64,000 nt of DNA from CBDDKW01 sp965230425 (GCA_965230425.1 CBDDKW010000019.1:62001-126000); one strand, 5' to 3'; counted from the stretch's first letter, positions 56,301 through 64,000 are shown. Numbers and translations: made by a program. Notes: generated by a model from the letters alone, not told the origin.

Positions 56301-57258
56301 TATCGGTTAAGGTGCCGTCGGTGACGGTGTAGGTGACACTGTCAGTAATGGATTCGGTGGCACTTAAGGTGACATTGGTATTGCTATCGAGTGGATAGGT
56401 AAAGCTGCCATCGGTACCCAGGGTTAAAGTCACCCCTTGGCTGGTGGTGACAGTTAAGGCGGTGGCTGGGATACTGAGTGGATCGCCTTCGGGATCAGAG
56501 TCGGTACCAGCACCCGTATTATCGCTAATCACATTACCGGTGATCTCAGTGGCATTATCAGCAACAGTATAACTGTTATCTGTAGCTACAGGAGCATCAT
56601 TCAAGCCGGAGACGATAATAGTCACGACGGCGGAATCAGTCAATGAGCCATCAGTAATGGTGTACGTAAACGTATCCGTTGCGGTTTGGCCATCAGCTAA
56701 TGATTGGAAAGCGCTGCCTGGGCTATACACAGCGACGCCATCACTTTGTAAACAGAACGTGCCTCCTTGTGACGTGGTACCAGATGCTCCTCCACCCTCT
56801 ATGCTAATGGGGTCATTTTCTGGGTCACTATCAACGCCTGCGCCTGTATTATCGGTAATAACATTTTGCGTAAAGCTAAAGCCTACATCTTCAGTAGCCG
56901 TATAAGTATTGTCAATAGCTATAGGAGCATCATTGATACCGGTTATTGTAAAGGTAACAAGAGCAGTATCAGTTAGAGTACCATCGGTGACGGTATAGAC
57001 AAAGCTATCAGTGAATGAATCTGTTGGGCTCATTGAATTATTGATGGCGGTATCTAAGGGGTAAGTAAAGTTGCCATTACTATCCAATGTGACAGTGACA
57101 CCATTTAATGTTGTTGCAGTTAAACCAGTGGCTGGGATGCTTAATGTGTCACTAGCATCCACGTCGGTATCGATGCCACTACCACTATTATCGGTGATTA
57201 CATTGCCGGTGATGTTGGTATCATCCTCTGTACCGGTATAGGCATTATCGGTGGCCAC
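47344..57258 (-). CDS. Giant repeat adhesin, C-terminal part (Ig-like repeats, FG-GAP propeller, Calx-beta, RTX-like end)
   Basis: This 3304-residue open frame is the downstream part of a single giant gene. It begins with cadherin/VCBS-like units of about 105 aa (to about residue 550), each with NDAPxATDNxY, D(S/T)DPEGDxLSIPA, TLGTDGSFTYP and DSFTYTVTDGTLTDTATV. Then come 18 units of a related type with xxVVAxDDxF, DFDPEGDSFSV and GGxVTLNANGTFxYDQ (about 552-2540). Next is a propeller-like region (about 2546-3009) with seven calcium-binding DxNxDGxxD loops, for example DFNGDGLED and DVNGDGVDD. A Calx-beta domain follows (about 3019-3108), then a short RTX-like GHDGDDTLDGLGD and DRLIGEAGDDTL, and a C-terminus suited to type I secretion. 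No T1SS genes are nearby. The ATG at 57258 is an artefact of the duplication break, not a true start. Confidence 0.8.
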   Translation of the reverse strand: MATDNAYTGTEDDTNITGNVITDNSGSGIDTDVDASDTLSIPATGLTATTLNGVTVTLDSNGNFTYPLDTAINNSMSPTDSFTDSFVYTVTDGTLTDTALVTFTITGINDAPIAIDNTYTATEDVGFSFTQNVITDNTGAGVDSDPENDPISIEGGGASGTTSQGGTFCLQSDGVAVYSPGSAFQSLADGQTATDTFTYTITDGSLTDSAVVTIIVSGLNDAPVATDNSYTVADNATEITGNVISDNTGAGTDSDPEGDPLSIPATALTVTTSQGVTLTLGTDGSFTYPLDSNTNVTLSATESITDSVTYTVTDGTLTDTATVTFTVQGDNDAPTATDNTYTVADNATQITGNIISDNTGAGSDSDPEGDPLSIPATALTITTSQGVTLTLGTDGSFTYPLDSTTNVTLSTTESITDSFTYTVTDGTLTDTATVTFTIQGDNDAPTATANAYTEDNTATQVTGNIITDNTGAGTDSDPEGDSLSIPATALTVTTTQGVTLTLTTDGSFTYTTDTAALATLSGTETFTDSFAYTVSDGSLTDTATVTITITAPVNTVVAQDDNFTTIESNTLVGNVLNDNGNGTDFDPQGHSFTVTSTGTISTTGGGVVTLNADGTFDYDQQGAFATLATGATANDTFTYTITDQFGATDSATVTITIEGVTINSVVARDDSFTATENVNVVGNVFNDNGAGTDFDPQGDNFSVSNVGTFTTAAGGLATLTAAGGLVYSQENQFITLGNGATATDSISYSIVDDLGATDMATVTITITGVNTVIAEDDFYLLQIDDPDPVDLVSGNLFSNTGAGIDFDPENDAFSVSSTGTFTTGEGGVLTINANGTFTYDGSSRTLAGGGEGGTEEFIDDTFTYTIVDAFGATDSAVLTVRGFGTENELNALDDEFSTFEDQTVIGDVFDDNGNGPDNDPDGHSFSVINDGTLITSAGGVVTLDDNGEFTYNQQNQFASLGDGQTATDSFIYQISDSGFPQLTRSATVTITITGINEVVAADDDVVAFDNQVLTGNLFADNGGHGTDFDPEGNNFSISNTTPFVTGGGAAVSLNANGTFIYDPLNAFASLTSGATAQDTFVYSIIDDFGATDNATVMITISGLNDVIAEDDAFTVEVTANNLSDNVFDDNGNGSDVDPEGDSFSVQSPGTLATTSGGVVTLNANGTFDYDHQGQFATLGVGDTANDSFTYVIVDALGATDTATVTITVFNTTPPNSVVAVDDNFTQIEGNNLVGNLFANNGNGTDFDPEADSFSVQNPGTLLSSGGALITLNANGTFTYDQQDSFASLTAGATANDTFTYTIVDTGGATDSATVTVNLVGINEVIAEDDAFNTFASNILNDNVFDDNGNGPDSDPEGDSFSVQNTGTLITTGGGLVTLNANGSFNFDGSTGFLSLAAGATAQASFNYTIVDTTGATDSANVTITVTGENEVVAVDDDFAILDTSSGIIGNLFNDNGNGNDFDPESNPFSVSSIGTFSTSFGGVITISADGSFTYSLGQLVSSAGSGLQSAIALNTGQTANETFVYTIVDSLGASDTALFTVRVTGTDSPPVAVDDDFTALEGQTVTGDTDHDNGHGEDFDPEPSDFWITLPGPITSFKGGTVSLTTLGQFTYSQNGQFLSLAAGETTTDSFEYGIREFFGTRTSTATVTITITGVNDVVAEDDAFTVELTANDLNDNLFNDNGNGPDFDPEGDNFSVQNTGTLATSAGGVVTLNANGSFTYDQLGQFATLGVGATANDTFVYTVVDDFGATDTATVTITVYNTTPPNSVVAVNDAFTATEDVTITGGDLFANNGSGTDFDPQANNFSINSVGTFITAQGGLVTLNANGTFDYDQRGRFDSLGSGETASDSFTYTVIDDGSPAATDQATVTITITGVNEVVAQDDDIAAMENSIITDNVFDDNGNGPDYDPEGDSFSVQNTGTLSTSQGGVVTLNADGTFVYDQLNLFVTLANGASATDSFTYTITDGTATDTATVNLTINGVNSVVAVDDDVNVLEGNLLLGDVFLDNGNGTDFDPEGGSFSVNSTGSFITSEGGIVTLNANGSFSYNQEDQFASLTAGATATDSFTYTIIDTTGATDTAAVTVEVVGINSVVALDDGFNALEDTVISGNVLNDNGNGTDFDPEGDSFSVQNTGTVLTAQGGIVTLNANGSFDYNQNGQFALLAAGATTNDSFTYTIVDSLGATDAATATITITGINTVVALDDGGIIVDAGNSGGGNVFNDNGNGPDFDPEGNSFSVSSTGALTSAAGNPITMNSNGSFTYDENFNVFVLDGSTASDTFTYTIIDSLGATDTATVTLTINSGAIVNTVNAIADNFTAAENATVSGNLFANNGNGTDFDAQGDSFSVQNTGTLFTTAGGIVTLNANGTFDYEQQGQFASLAAGQTANDTFRYEIIDDGSPAATDSAEVTITITGTNDVVAEDDSFTILEDNLLVDNVFNDNGSGSDFDPEGDNFSVSTTGTIATTAGAIVTINANGDFTYDQQGTFDTLNSGETATDSFTYTIIDDLGATDTATVTMNIIGELDIRLSISDATGVSPTTFTETQISGGTFSLGSLNGSNGFSISGLLRHQSITGTVTAGNDAMGSADINNDGFSDLIVTNPSVSGSPSTQYIFYGSATQPATISYTSLTGTTGTQFSSFFTDPTAASAGDFNGDGLEDWIIGNATSGTATVLYGRTDTLTPFTAPFDPLGHPVANPGTGIRFSDGRRFGASAVGVGDVNGDGVDDILVGRQFGNDAMLIFGRDGGFASTSVSIGSLTAGVDYVDVDGGGGFSAPFFIGYTVSSVGDINNDGYDDIHLSADSNTPRSFIIFGRDTFSPSITLVPEAAAGRGISFISPTSVGDSQASALGDINGDGIDDVVIGSRRENEAIVLFGNENLGGEFDVSTLDGTNGFALNIFGGNFNLGISVSSAGDFNGDGFMDILVGAPDYRTAGEGGGPVTLGFAYLIFGKASGFDPTYTAANFDGIQGIRFDGVKRYTGDAVASAGDVNGDGYDDIMITSSDQGGNASTYIVYGFDNITGTRTVTFTISLNIASTEIVTVDYNSLDGTAISAVDYQPISGTVTFAPGETSKEITVELLAPVTTYDFNNPPQFNIQLSNPTVATIDDDTGVGTIYAATVVGDDTDNVLNGTAARDVLLGHDGDDTLDGLGDIDRLIGEAGDDTLIFDATDFTGAGYYDGGIGDDTLAVANVNGVTIDLTAIPNGLIQGIEVVDLHQTATGNSLTLNVQDVIDLSDEKSNYIFDGTTAFNEENTVLVNGDATDTVNSTGQGWVSNGTVTIDGVPYTHYSTDTANLLIENEILNQNIS

Positions 57259-57904
57259 GGGCGCGTCATTAAGTCAATGAGCCATCAGTAATGGTGTACG
57301 TAAACGTATCCGTTGCGGTTTGGCCATCAGCTAATGATTGGAAAGCGCTGCCTGGGCTATACACAGCGACGCCATCACTTTGTAAACAGAACGTGCCTCC
57401 TTGTGACGTGGTACCAGATGCTCCTCCACCCTCTATGCTAATGGGGTCATTTTCTGGGTCACTATCAACGCCTGCGCCTGTATTATCGGTAATAACATTT
57501 TGCGTAAAGCTAAAGCCTACATCTTCAGTAGCCGTATAAGTATTGTCAATAGCTATAGGAGCATCATTGATACCGGTTATTGTAAAGGTAACAAGAGCAG
57601 TATCAGTTAGAGTACCATCGGTGACGGTATAGACAAAGCTATCAGTGAATGAATCTGTTGGGCTCATTGAATTATTGATGGCGGTATCTAAGGGGTAAGT
57701 AAAGTTGCCATTACTATCCAATGTGACAGTGACACCATTTAATGTTGTTGCAGTTAAACCAGTGGCTGGGATGCTTAATGTGTCACTAGCATCCACGTCG
57801 GTATCGATGCCACTACCACTATTATCGGTGATTACATTGCCGGTGATGTTGGTATCATCCTCTGTACCGGTATAGGCATTATCGGTGGCCACGGGCGCGT
57901 CATT
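56638..57904. repeat. Exact 633-bp tandem duplication that breaks the adhesin frame
   Basis: Positions 56638-57270 and 57272-57904 look identical on reading, offset by 634 bp. Since 634 is not a multiple of 3, the adhesin frame shifts at the junction and stops (TAA on the minus strand at 57269-57271). AGTC is shared at the edges of both copies. A real slippage event or an assembly artefact in this repeat-rich gene are both possible. Confidence 0.8.
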
Positions 57905-60900
57905 GAGTCCTTGAACAGTGAGTGTTACGAGTGCGGTATTGCTATCGAGTCCATCTGATCTTACAAAATAGGTGAAGCTATCAGTGAATGTTTCCGAGGC
58001 ACTGAGAGTATTGTTGATGCTGGTATCAAGCGTGTAGGTAAAGAGTCCTTGGCTATTGAGTGATAGCGTAACACCTTGTGCAGTTAGTACAGTACCTGGG
58101 GGTACAAAGATGAAATCACCTTCAGGGTCAAAGTCAATTCCATCGCCGGTATCATCGAAAATAAGATTACCAGTAATGACGGTAGCCTCTTCGTTGACGG
58201 TATAATCATTGTCAGTAGCCACAGGTGCATCATCAATACCCTCGACAGTGAAAGTGACAAGAGCGGTGTCGGTTAATGAGCCGTCAGTAACGGTATAGAC
58301 GAAGCTATCGGTGAAGGTTTCAGGCCCTTCGCTAATTCCCAAGGTATTGTTAGCGGCAGTATCTAGTGCATAGGTGAAGTTACCGTCAGAGCTGAGCGTC
58401 AGGGTAATTCCTTGGCTGGTTGTAACGGTTAAGCCAGTAGCGGGGATGCTTAATATATCACCTACATTAGGATCGGAATCAGTACCGGCGCCGGTATTAT
58501 CAGTGATGACATTACCGGAGATAGCTGTAGCCTCTTCATTGACAGTGTAGTCATTGTTAGTAGCATTAGGTGGTTGATTCGCTACTGCATCAATAGTGAT
58601 GGAGACGGTAGCAGAGTCGGTTAAAGTACCGTCAGTGACAGTGTATGTAAAACTATCCGTAAAGGTTTGTGTACCACTGAGGGTGGCTAGAGCGACGGTA
58701 TCAGTTAAGTAAGTAAAGCTACCATCGGTGCCTAGTGTTAGAGTCACCCCTTGGCTGGTAGTGACAGTTAAAGCGGTGGCAGGGATACTGAGTGGGTCAC
58801 CTTCGGGATCGGAATCTGTACCAGCACCAGTGTCATCCGTGATGACGTTACCAGATACTTGTGTAGCAGTATTATCTTCAGAGTAGATATTTGCTGTTGC
58901 ATTTGGAGAGTCATTATCGCCTTGGACGGTAAAGGTGACGGTGGCGGTATCGGTTAAGGTGCCGTCGGTGACGGTGTAGGTGACGCTGTCAGTAATGGAT
59001 TCGGTGGCACTTAAGGTGACATTGGTATTACTATCGAGTGGATAGGTAAAGCTGCCATCGGTACCCAGGGTTAAAGTCACCCCTTGGCTGGTGGTGACAG
59101 TTAAGGCGGTGGCTGGGATACTGAGTGGATCGCCTTCGGGATCAGAGTCGGTACCAGCACCCGTATTATCGCTAATCACATTACCGGTGATCTCAGTGGC
59201 ATTATCAGCAACAGTATAACTGTTATCTGTAGCTACAGGAGCATCATTCAAGCCGGAGACGATAATAGTCACGACGGCGGAATCAGTCAATGAGCCATCA
59301 GTAATGGTGTACGTAAACGTATCCGTTGCGGTTTGGCCATCAGCTAATGATTGGAAAGCGCTGCCTGGGCTATACACAGCGACGCCATCACTTTGTAAAC
59401 AGAACGTGCCTCCTTGTGACGTGGTACCAGATGCTCCTCCACCCTCTATGCTAATGGGGTCATTTTCTGGGTCACTATCAACGCCTGCGCCGGTATCATC
59501 GGTGATGACATTTTGGGTAAAGTTAAAGCCTACATCCTCCGTAGCGGTATAGGTGTTCTCAACAGCTATAGGAGCATCATTGATACCGGTTATTGTAAAG
59601 GTGACAAGAGCGGTATCGGTCAAAGTACCATCGGTGACGGTGTAGACAAAGCTATCAGTGAATGAATCTGTAGGACTCATTGAATTATTGATGGCTGTAT
59701 CTAAGGGATAAGTAAAGTTACCGCTGCTATCCAATGTGACAGTGACGCTATTCAATGTTGTCACAGTCAATGCTGTAGCCGGGATGCTTAATGTATTACT
59801 AGCGTCTACATCGGTATCAGTGCCACTACCACTATCATCGGTAATTACATTGCCGGTAATGCTAGTATTATCTTCTGTGCCAGTATAGGCATTATTAGTG
59901 GCCACAGGTGCATCATTGAGTCCTTCTATGGTTAAGTTTACAGTAGCAGTTGAAACTTCACGAGTATCAAAGACTGTGTAAATAAAGCTATCAGTTAATA
60001 TTTCGCCAGCACTTAGGGTGTCATTCACATTACTGTCAAGTAGGTAAGTGAAGCTACCATCACTATTGAGAGTTAAAGTCACACCTTGATTGGTAGTGAC
60101 AGTTAATGCAGTAGCAGGAATACTAAGTGGCGCAGCTACAACAGTGGAGTCACTGCCAACACCAGTGTCATCAGTAATGACATTACCAGTAATTTGTGTG
60201 GCATCTTCATCAGTATTGTAACTATTGTCAGTTGCAATTGGTGGTGTGGTAGTACCTTCGATTGCCGATAAAAATACAGTGGCAGTATCTGTGACTAAAC
60301 CATCAGTCACCGTGTAAGTGAAACTATCAGTGAATAGTAATGTGCCTGGTGGTGATGGAATCAGTGGTGAACTAGGTGATATATCAAATACATAGGTGAA
60401 GCTACCATCAGAGCCTAATGTGAGTGTAACCCCTTGAGCTGTTGTTACTGTGAGTCCAGTAGCAGGGATACTCAGTGTATCATTTGCGTCTACATCAGAG
60501 TCAGCGCCATTGCCTGTATTATCAGTGATGACGTTACCAGATGCTGCGGTTTGATTGAGTGTTTGGACGAATGTGTTATTAGTAGCAATTGGTGCGTCAT
60601 TTACACCATTAATAGTCAAGGTTACTGTGGCTGTATCAGTTAAAGTACCATCTGTAACAGTGTATACAAAACTATCGGTAAGTGATTCAGTTGCGCCTAG
60701 AGTATTGTTAGCAACAGTATCCAATGGATACGTGAAATTACCATCAGAGTTGAGTGTCAGTGTCACTCCTTGACTGGTTGTGACCGTCAAGCCAGTGGCA
60801 GGAATACTGAGCGGATCACTGTCGGGATCGGAGTCAGTGCCGCCACCGGTATCATCAGTGATGACATTACCAGCAATAGACGTTGCTTCTTCATTGACAG

Positions 60901-63900
60901 TGTAGCCATTGTTAGTTGCATTCGGTGGTAAGTTTATCTGATCGCTAACAGTAATGGTGACGGTAGCGGTATCGGTTAAGGTGCCATCAGTAACGGTATA
61001 GATAAAGCTATCCGTAAAGGTTTGTGTACCACTGAGTGTGGCTAGGGCAACTGTATCAGTTAAATAAGTAAAGCTACCATCGGTGCCCAGTGTCAAGTTC
61101 ACACCTTGGTTGGTGGTGACGGTTAATGCTGTAGCAGGAATACTGAGTGGATCGCTTTCAGGGTCGGAGTCGGTACCTGCACCAGTATCATCAGTGATGA
61201 TATTGCCGGTGACTTGGGTCGCGGTATTTTCTGCACTATAAGCATTCGCGGTAGCATTTGGTGCATCATTATCGCCTTGAATAGTAAGGCTGACGGTTGC
61301 GGTATCGGTCAACGTGCCATCAGTAACCGTGTAAGTAAAGCTATCAGTAATAGACTGAGTAGCACTTAAAGTGACGTTGGTATTGCTATCTAATGGATAG
61401 GTGAAGCTACCATCGGTGCCCAGTGTCAAGGTCACACCTTGGCTGGTAGTCACGGTCAATGCTGTGGCGGGAATAGTGAGCGGATCACTTTCGGGATCGG
61501 AATCGGTACCCGCGCCGGTATCATCAGCAATAATATTACCGGTAATTTGTGTGGCATTGTCGGCTACGGTATACGTATTATCGGTGGCCGTTGGCGCATC
61601 ATTGAGTCCTTGTACGGTGAGAGTTACAAGTGCTGTATTGCTATCGAGTCCATTTGCTCTGACAAAATAGGTAAAGCTATCGGTGAATGTTTCCGAGGCA
61701 CTGAGGGTATTATTGACGCTGGTATCAAGTGTGTAGGTAAAGAGTCCTTGACTATTGAGTGCTAATGTCACACCTTGTGCCGTTAGAACAGTACCTGGGG
61801 GCACAAAGAAGAAATCACCTTCAGGGTCAAAGTCAATTCCATCGCCGGTATCATCGAAACGCAGATTACCCGTAATAATGGTAGCTTCTTCATTGACGGT
61901 ATAGTCATTGTCTGTAGCCACAGGCGCATCGTCAATACCCTCGACAGTGAAAGTCACGAGAGCGGTGTCAGTTAATGAGCCATCGGTGACGGTATAGACG
62001 AAGCTATCGGTAAAGGTTTCAGGTCCTTCGCCAACTCCCAGGGTATTATTGGCAGCAGTATCTAGTGTATAGGTGAAATTACCGTCGGAGCTGAGTGTCA
62101 GTGTAATCCCTTGGCTGGTCGTGACGGTTAAGCCAGTAGTGGGGATACTTAATATGTCACCCACATTGGGGTCAGAATCTGTACCTGCGCCGGTATTATC
62201 AGTAATGACATTACCAGAGATAGCGGTAGCTTCTTCATTGACAGTGTAGCCATTGTTAGTTGCATTGGGTGGTAAGTTCGCCGCATCGTCAATAGTAATA
62301 GTGACGGTGGCGGTATCAGTTAAGGTGCCATCAGTGACGGTATAAGTAAAGCTATCCGTAAAGGTTTCTGTACCACTGAGTGTGGCTAGGGCAACTGTAT
62401 CAGTTAAATAAGTAAAGCTACCATCGGTGCCCAGTGTCAAGGTCACGCCTTGGCTGGTAGTTACGGTTAATGCCGTAGCTGGGATACTGAGTGGATCGCT
62501 TTCCGGGTCGGCATCGGTACCGGCACCGGTATCATCGGTGATGATGTTACCAGTCACTTGCGTAGCCGTATTGTCCTCGGTATAGGCATTGGCAGTAGCC
62601 GTAGGTGCATCATTATCGCCTTGAACAGTGAAAGTAACGGTCGCCGTATCCGTCAAGGTGCCGTCGGTGACGGTGTAGGTGACGCTGTCAGTAATGGATT
62701 CGGTGGCACTTAAGGTGACATTGGTATTACTATCGAGTGGATAGGTAAAGCTGCCATCGGTACCCAGGGTTAAAGTCACCCCTTGGCTGGTGGTGACAGT
62801 TAAGGCGGTGGCTGGGATACTGAGTGGGTCGCCTTCGGGATCAGAATCAATACCGGCGCCCGTATCATCAGAAATAATATTGCCGGTAATTTGTGTGGCA
62901 TTGTCGGCTACAGTGTACGTATTATCAGTAGCCGTAGGTGTATCATTAACACCTTGTACTTCAATTGTGACAGTAGCGTTATCTGTAGCACCGGTAGTAT
63001 CAATAATTGTATAGCTAAATGTGGCCTGAGCTGTTTCGCCAACAGCAAGCGAGTTAAAATTATTAAGCTGGTCATAGGTGAAATTACCAGCACTATTCAT
63101 TGTAACAATACCACCACCTGTGGCACTAATTGTTCCTAGACTTGAAACACTAAAAGCATCACTTTCAGGGTCAAAGTCGCTGCCATTGCCATTATCAACT
63201 AAAACATTACCATTTAGTAAGAGATCTTCAGTTGCAGTAAAGTTGTCGTCAACTGCAACTACAGTACTGACATTTGTACCAGCAATTGTAAGCTGTACAA
63301 GTGCAGTATCGGTAAGCGTGCCGTCAGTGACAGTATAAACGAAATTATCGGTAAATGTTTCAGTTCCTGCAAGAGTTGCCATGACTGCTGTATCAATTAA
63401 GTAAGTGAATTCACCAGTAACATTTAAAGTTAAAGTAACACCCTGACTTGTTGTTACAACAGTAGCTGTTGCAGGTACATTGAGTGCATCGCCTTCTGGG
63501 TCACTATCTATTCCACTGCCAGTATCATCGGTAATTAAATTGCCGCTTATCTGGGTTGCTGTATTTACTGTGACATAAGTATTGTCTGTAGCTGTTGGTG
63601 CATCATTATCGCCTTGGACGGTGAAGGTCACGGTAGCGGTATCGGTTAAGGTGCCGTCGGTGACAGTGTAGGTGACACTGTCAGTGATGGATTCGGTGGC
63701 ACTTAAGGTGACATTGGTAGTGCTATCGAGTGGATAGGTAAAGCTGCCATCAGTGCCCAGGGTTAAAGTCACCCCTTGGCTGGTGGTGACAGTTAAGGCG
63801 GTGGCAGGGATACTGAGGGGGTCGCCTTCGAGATCAGCATCGGTACCGGCGCCGGTATCATCGGTAATGAGATTGCCGGTAAATTCAGTGGCATTGTCGG

Positions 63901-64000
63901 TGACGGTGTAGGTGTTATCGGTGGCAATGGGTGCATCGTTATCACCTTGGACGGTGAAGGTGACGGTGGCGGTATCGATTAAGGTGCCGTCGGTGACAGT
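57269..64000 (-). CDS. Giant repeat adhesin, upstream part, 5' partial
   Basis: The frame is open through the right edge of the window, so the gene start lies outside; the ATG at 63772 is internal. It encodes about 20 tandem VCBS/cadherin-like repeats of about 100-110 residues, with the recurring pattern GNxITDDTGAGxDSDPEGDPLSIPA in short pieces, TLGTDGSFTYP and TDSFTYTVTDGTLTDTATV, plus single units of the xxVVAVDDNF type. Several blocks are almost identical at DNA level, and sets of units recur about 3.7 kb apart (57905 on and 61600 on). It ends at 57269 only because of the tandem duplication and would otherwise continue into the frame that starts at 57258. The protein is likely a surface or secreted adhesin; ligand unknown. 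Confidence 0.8.
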   Translation of the reverse strand, partial: TVTDGTLIDTATVTFTVQGDNDAPIATDNTYTVTDNATEFTGNLITDDTGAGTDADLEGDPLSIPATALTVTTSQGVTLTLGTDGSFTYPLDSTTNVTLSATESITDSVTYTVTDGTLTDTATVTFTVQGDNDAPTATDNTYVTVNTATQISGNLITDDTGSGIDSDPEGDALNVPATATVVTTSQGVTLTLNVTGEFTYLIDTAVMATLAGTETFTDNFVYTVTDGTLTDTALVQLTIAGTNVSTVVAVDDNFTATEDLLLNGNVLVDNGNGSDFDPESDAFSVSSLGTISATGGGIVTMNSAGNFTYDQLNNFNSLAVGETAQATFSYTIIDTTGATDNATVTIEVQGVNDTPTATDNTYTVADNATQITGNIISDDTGAGIDSDPEGDPLSIPATALTVTTSQGVTLTLGTDGSFTYPLDSNTNVTLSATESITDSVTYTVTDGTLTDTATVTFTVQGDNDAPTATANAYTEDNTATQVTGNIITDDTGAGTDADPESDPLSIPATALTVTTSQGVTLTLGTDGSFTYLTDTVALATLSGTETFTDSFTYTVTDGTLTDTATVTITIDDAANLPPNATNNGYTVNEEATAISGNVITDNTGAGTDSDPNVGDILSIPTTGLTVTTSQGITLTLSSDGNFTYTLDTAANNTLGVGEGPETFTDSFVYTVTDGSLTDTALVTFTVEGIDDAPVATDNDYTVNEEATIITGNLRFDDTGDGIDFDPEGDFFFVPPGTVLTAQGVTLALNSQGLFTYTLDTSVNNTLSASETFTDSFTYFVRANGLDSNTALVTLTVQGLNDAPTATDNTYTVADNATQITGNIIADDTGAGTDSDPESDPLTIPATALTVTTSQGVTLTLGTDGSFTYPLDSNTNVTLSATQSITDSFTYTVTDGTLTDTATVSLTIQGDNDAPNATANAYSAENTATQVTGNIITDDTGAGTDSDPESDPLSIPATALTVTTNQGVNLTLGTDGSFTYLTDTVALATLSGTQTFTDSFIYTVTDGTLTDTATVTITVSDQINLPPNATNNGYTVNEEATSIAGNVITDDTGGGTDSDPDSDPLSIPATGLTVTTSQGVTLTLNSDGNFTYPLDTVANNTLGATESLTDSFVYTVTDGTLTDTATVTLTINGVNDAPIATNNTFVQTLNQTAASGNVITDNTGNGADSDVDANDTLSIPATGLTVTTAQGVTLTLGSDGSFTYVFDISPSSPLIPSPPGTLLFTDSFTYTVTDGLVTDTATVFLSAIEGTTTPPIATDNSYNTDEDATQITGNVITDDTGVGSDSTVVAAPLSIPATALTVTTNQGVTLTLNSDGSFTYLLDSNVNDTLSAGEILTDSFIYTVFDTREVSTATVNLTIEGLNDAPVATNNAYTGTEDNTSITGNVITDDSGSGTDTDVDASNTLSIPATALTVTTLNSVTVTLDSSGNFTYPLDTAINNSMSPTDSFTDSFVYTVTDGTLTDTALVTFTITGINDAPIAVENTYTATEDVGFNFTQNVITDDTGAGVDSDPENDPISIEGGGASGTTSQGGTFCLQSDGVAVYSPGSAFQSLADGQTATDTFTYTITDGSLTDSAVVTIIVSGLNDAPVATDNSYTVADNATEITGNVISDNTGAGTDSDPEGDPLSIPATALTVTTSQGVTLTLGTDGSFTYPLDSNTNVTLSATESITDSVTYTVTDGTLTDTATVTFTVQGDNDSPNATANIYSEDNTATQVSGNVITDDTGAGTDSDPEGDPLSIPATALTVTTSQGVTLTLGTDGSFTYLTDTVALATLSGTQTFTDSFTYTVTDGTLTDSATVSITIDAVANQPPNATNNDYTVNEEATAISGNVITDNTGAGTDSDPNVGDILSIPATGLTVTTSQGITLTLSSDGNFTYALDTAANNTLGISEGPETFTDSFVYTVTDGSLTDTALVTFTVEGIDDAPVATDNDYTVNEEATVITGNLIFDDTGDGIDFDPEGDFIFVPPGTVLTAQGVTLSLNSQGLFTYTLDTSINNTLSASETFTDSFTYFVRSDGLDSNTALVTLTVQGLNDAPVATDNAYTGTEDDTNITGNVITDNSGSGIDTDVDASDTLSIPATGLTATTLNGVTVTLDSNGNFTYPLDTAINNSMSPTDSFTDSFVYTVTDGTLTDTALVTFTITGINDAPIAIDNTYTATEDVGFSFTQNVITDNTGAGVDSDPENDPISIEGGGASGTTSQGGTFCLQSDGVAVYSPGSAFQSLADGQTATDTFTYTITDGSLT

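Noticed and set aside
57245..57275. Two separate adhesin genes with a start at 57258
   Set aside because: The break coincides with the junction of an exact duplication, the domains continue across it, and there is no ribosome site or promoter.
47344..63772. Many plus-strand ORFs of 60-126 codons across the adhesin gene
   Set aside because: They repeat with the period of the adhesin units and are shadows of the minus-strand coding sequence.
1..64000. tRNA, rRNA or riboswitch genes
   Set aside because: No cloverleaf, rRNA-like stretch or known riboswitch core was recognised on reading; a covariance-model scan would be needed to exclude small RNAs.

Overview
The window is an AT-rich stretch of a gammaproteobacterial chromosome built around a polar-flagellum gene cluster of the Pseudomonas/Vibrio/Legionella type (FleQ-FleS-FleR regulators, FlhF and FleN number/position control, FliA and FlgM). 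Large host-interaction-type proteins sit around and inside the cluster: a NACHT-like NTPase, a repeat-rich solenoid protein, and two giant paralogues, one with a U-box. Together these suggest a motile bacterium living with eukaryotic cells, plausibly in or near the Legionellales. That placement is inference; no 16S or tRNA gene was seen.

Layout. 1-3.4 kb: 3' part of a NACHT-like protein whose last codons come from a dispersed palindromic element. 3.7-6.2 kb: a Maf-type flagellin glycosyltransferase. 6.4-8.6 kb (minus): repeat-rich protein of unknown role. 9.2-18.8 kb (plus): fleQ, fleSR, fliEFG, fliHIJ. 28.9-18.95 kb (minus): one long overlapping operon fliMNOPQR-flhBA-flhF-fleN-fliA-DUF2802. 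29.2-30.9 kb (plus): flgA, flgMN. 30.9-41.0 kb: accessory insertion with a 54-bp palindromic tandem array, an ATPase with a PD-(D/E)XK-like C-terminus, and the two giant paralogues. 41.0-46.2 kb (plus): fliC, fliDST, pomA and a frameshifted pomB. 46.3-47.3 kb: legB-like sugar dehydratase. 47.3-64.0 kb (minus): the 3' part of a giant repeat adhesin, broken by a tandem duplication.

The regulatory hierarchy can be read from the sequence. A sigma70-like site precedes fleQ. Sigma54 sites (GG-N10-GC) precede fleSR, the fliM operon, fliD and, more weakly, flgA. Sigma28 sites with exact 11-nt spacing precede flgMN and fliC. This is the usual order: FleQ plus sigma54, then FleSR plus sigma54, then FliA. 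The Maf transferase and LegB at opposite ends suggest flagellin modified by a nonulosonic acid of the legionaminic type (inference). The rod/hook flg genes, fliK, fliL and chemotaxis genes are not in the window.

Most worth a second look: the palindromic array plus ATPase/nuclease-like gene, the U-box paralogue pair inside the flagellar locus, the MITE-like element spread through the window, the frameshift in pomB, and the 633-bp exact duplication that breaks the adhesin frame.
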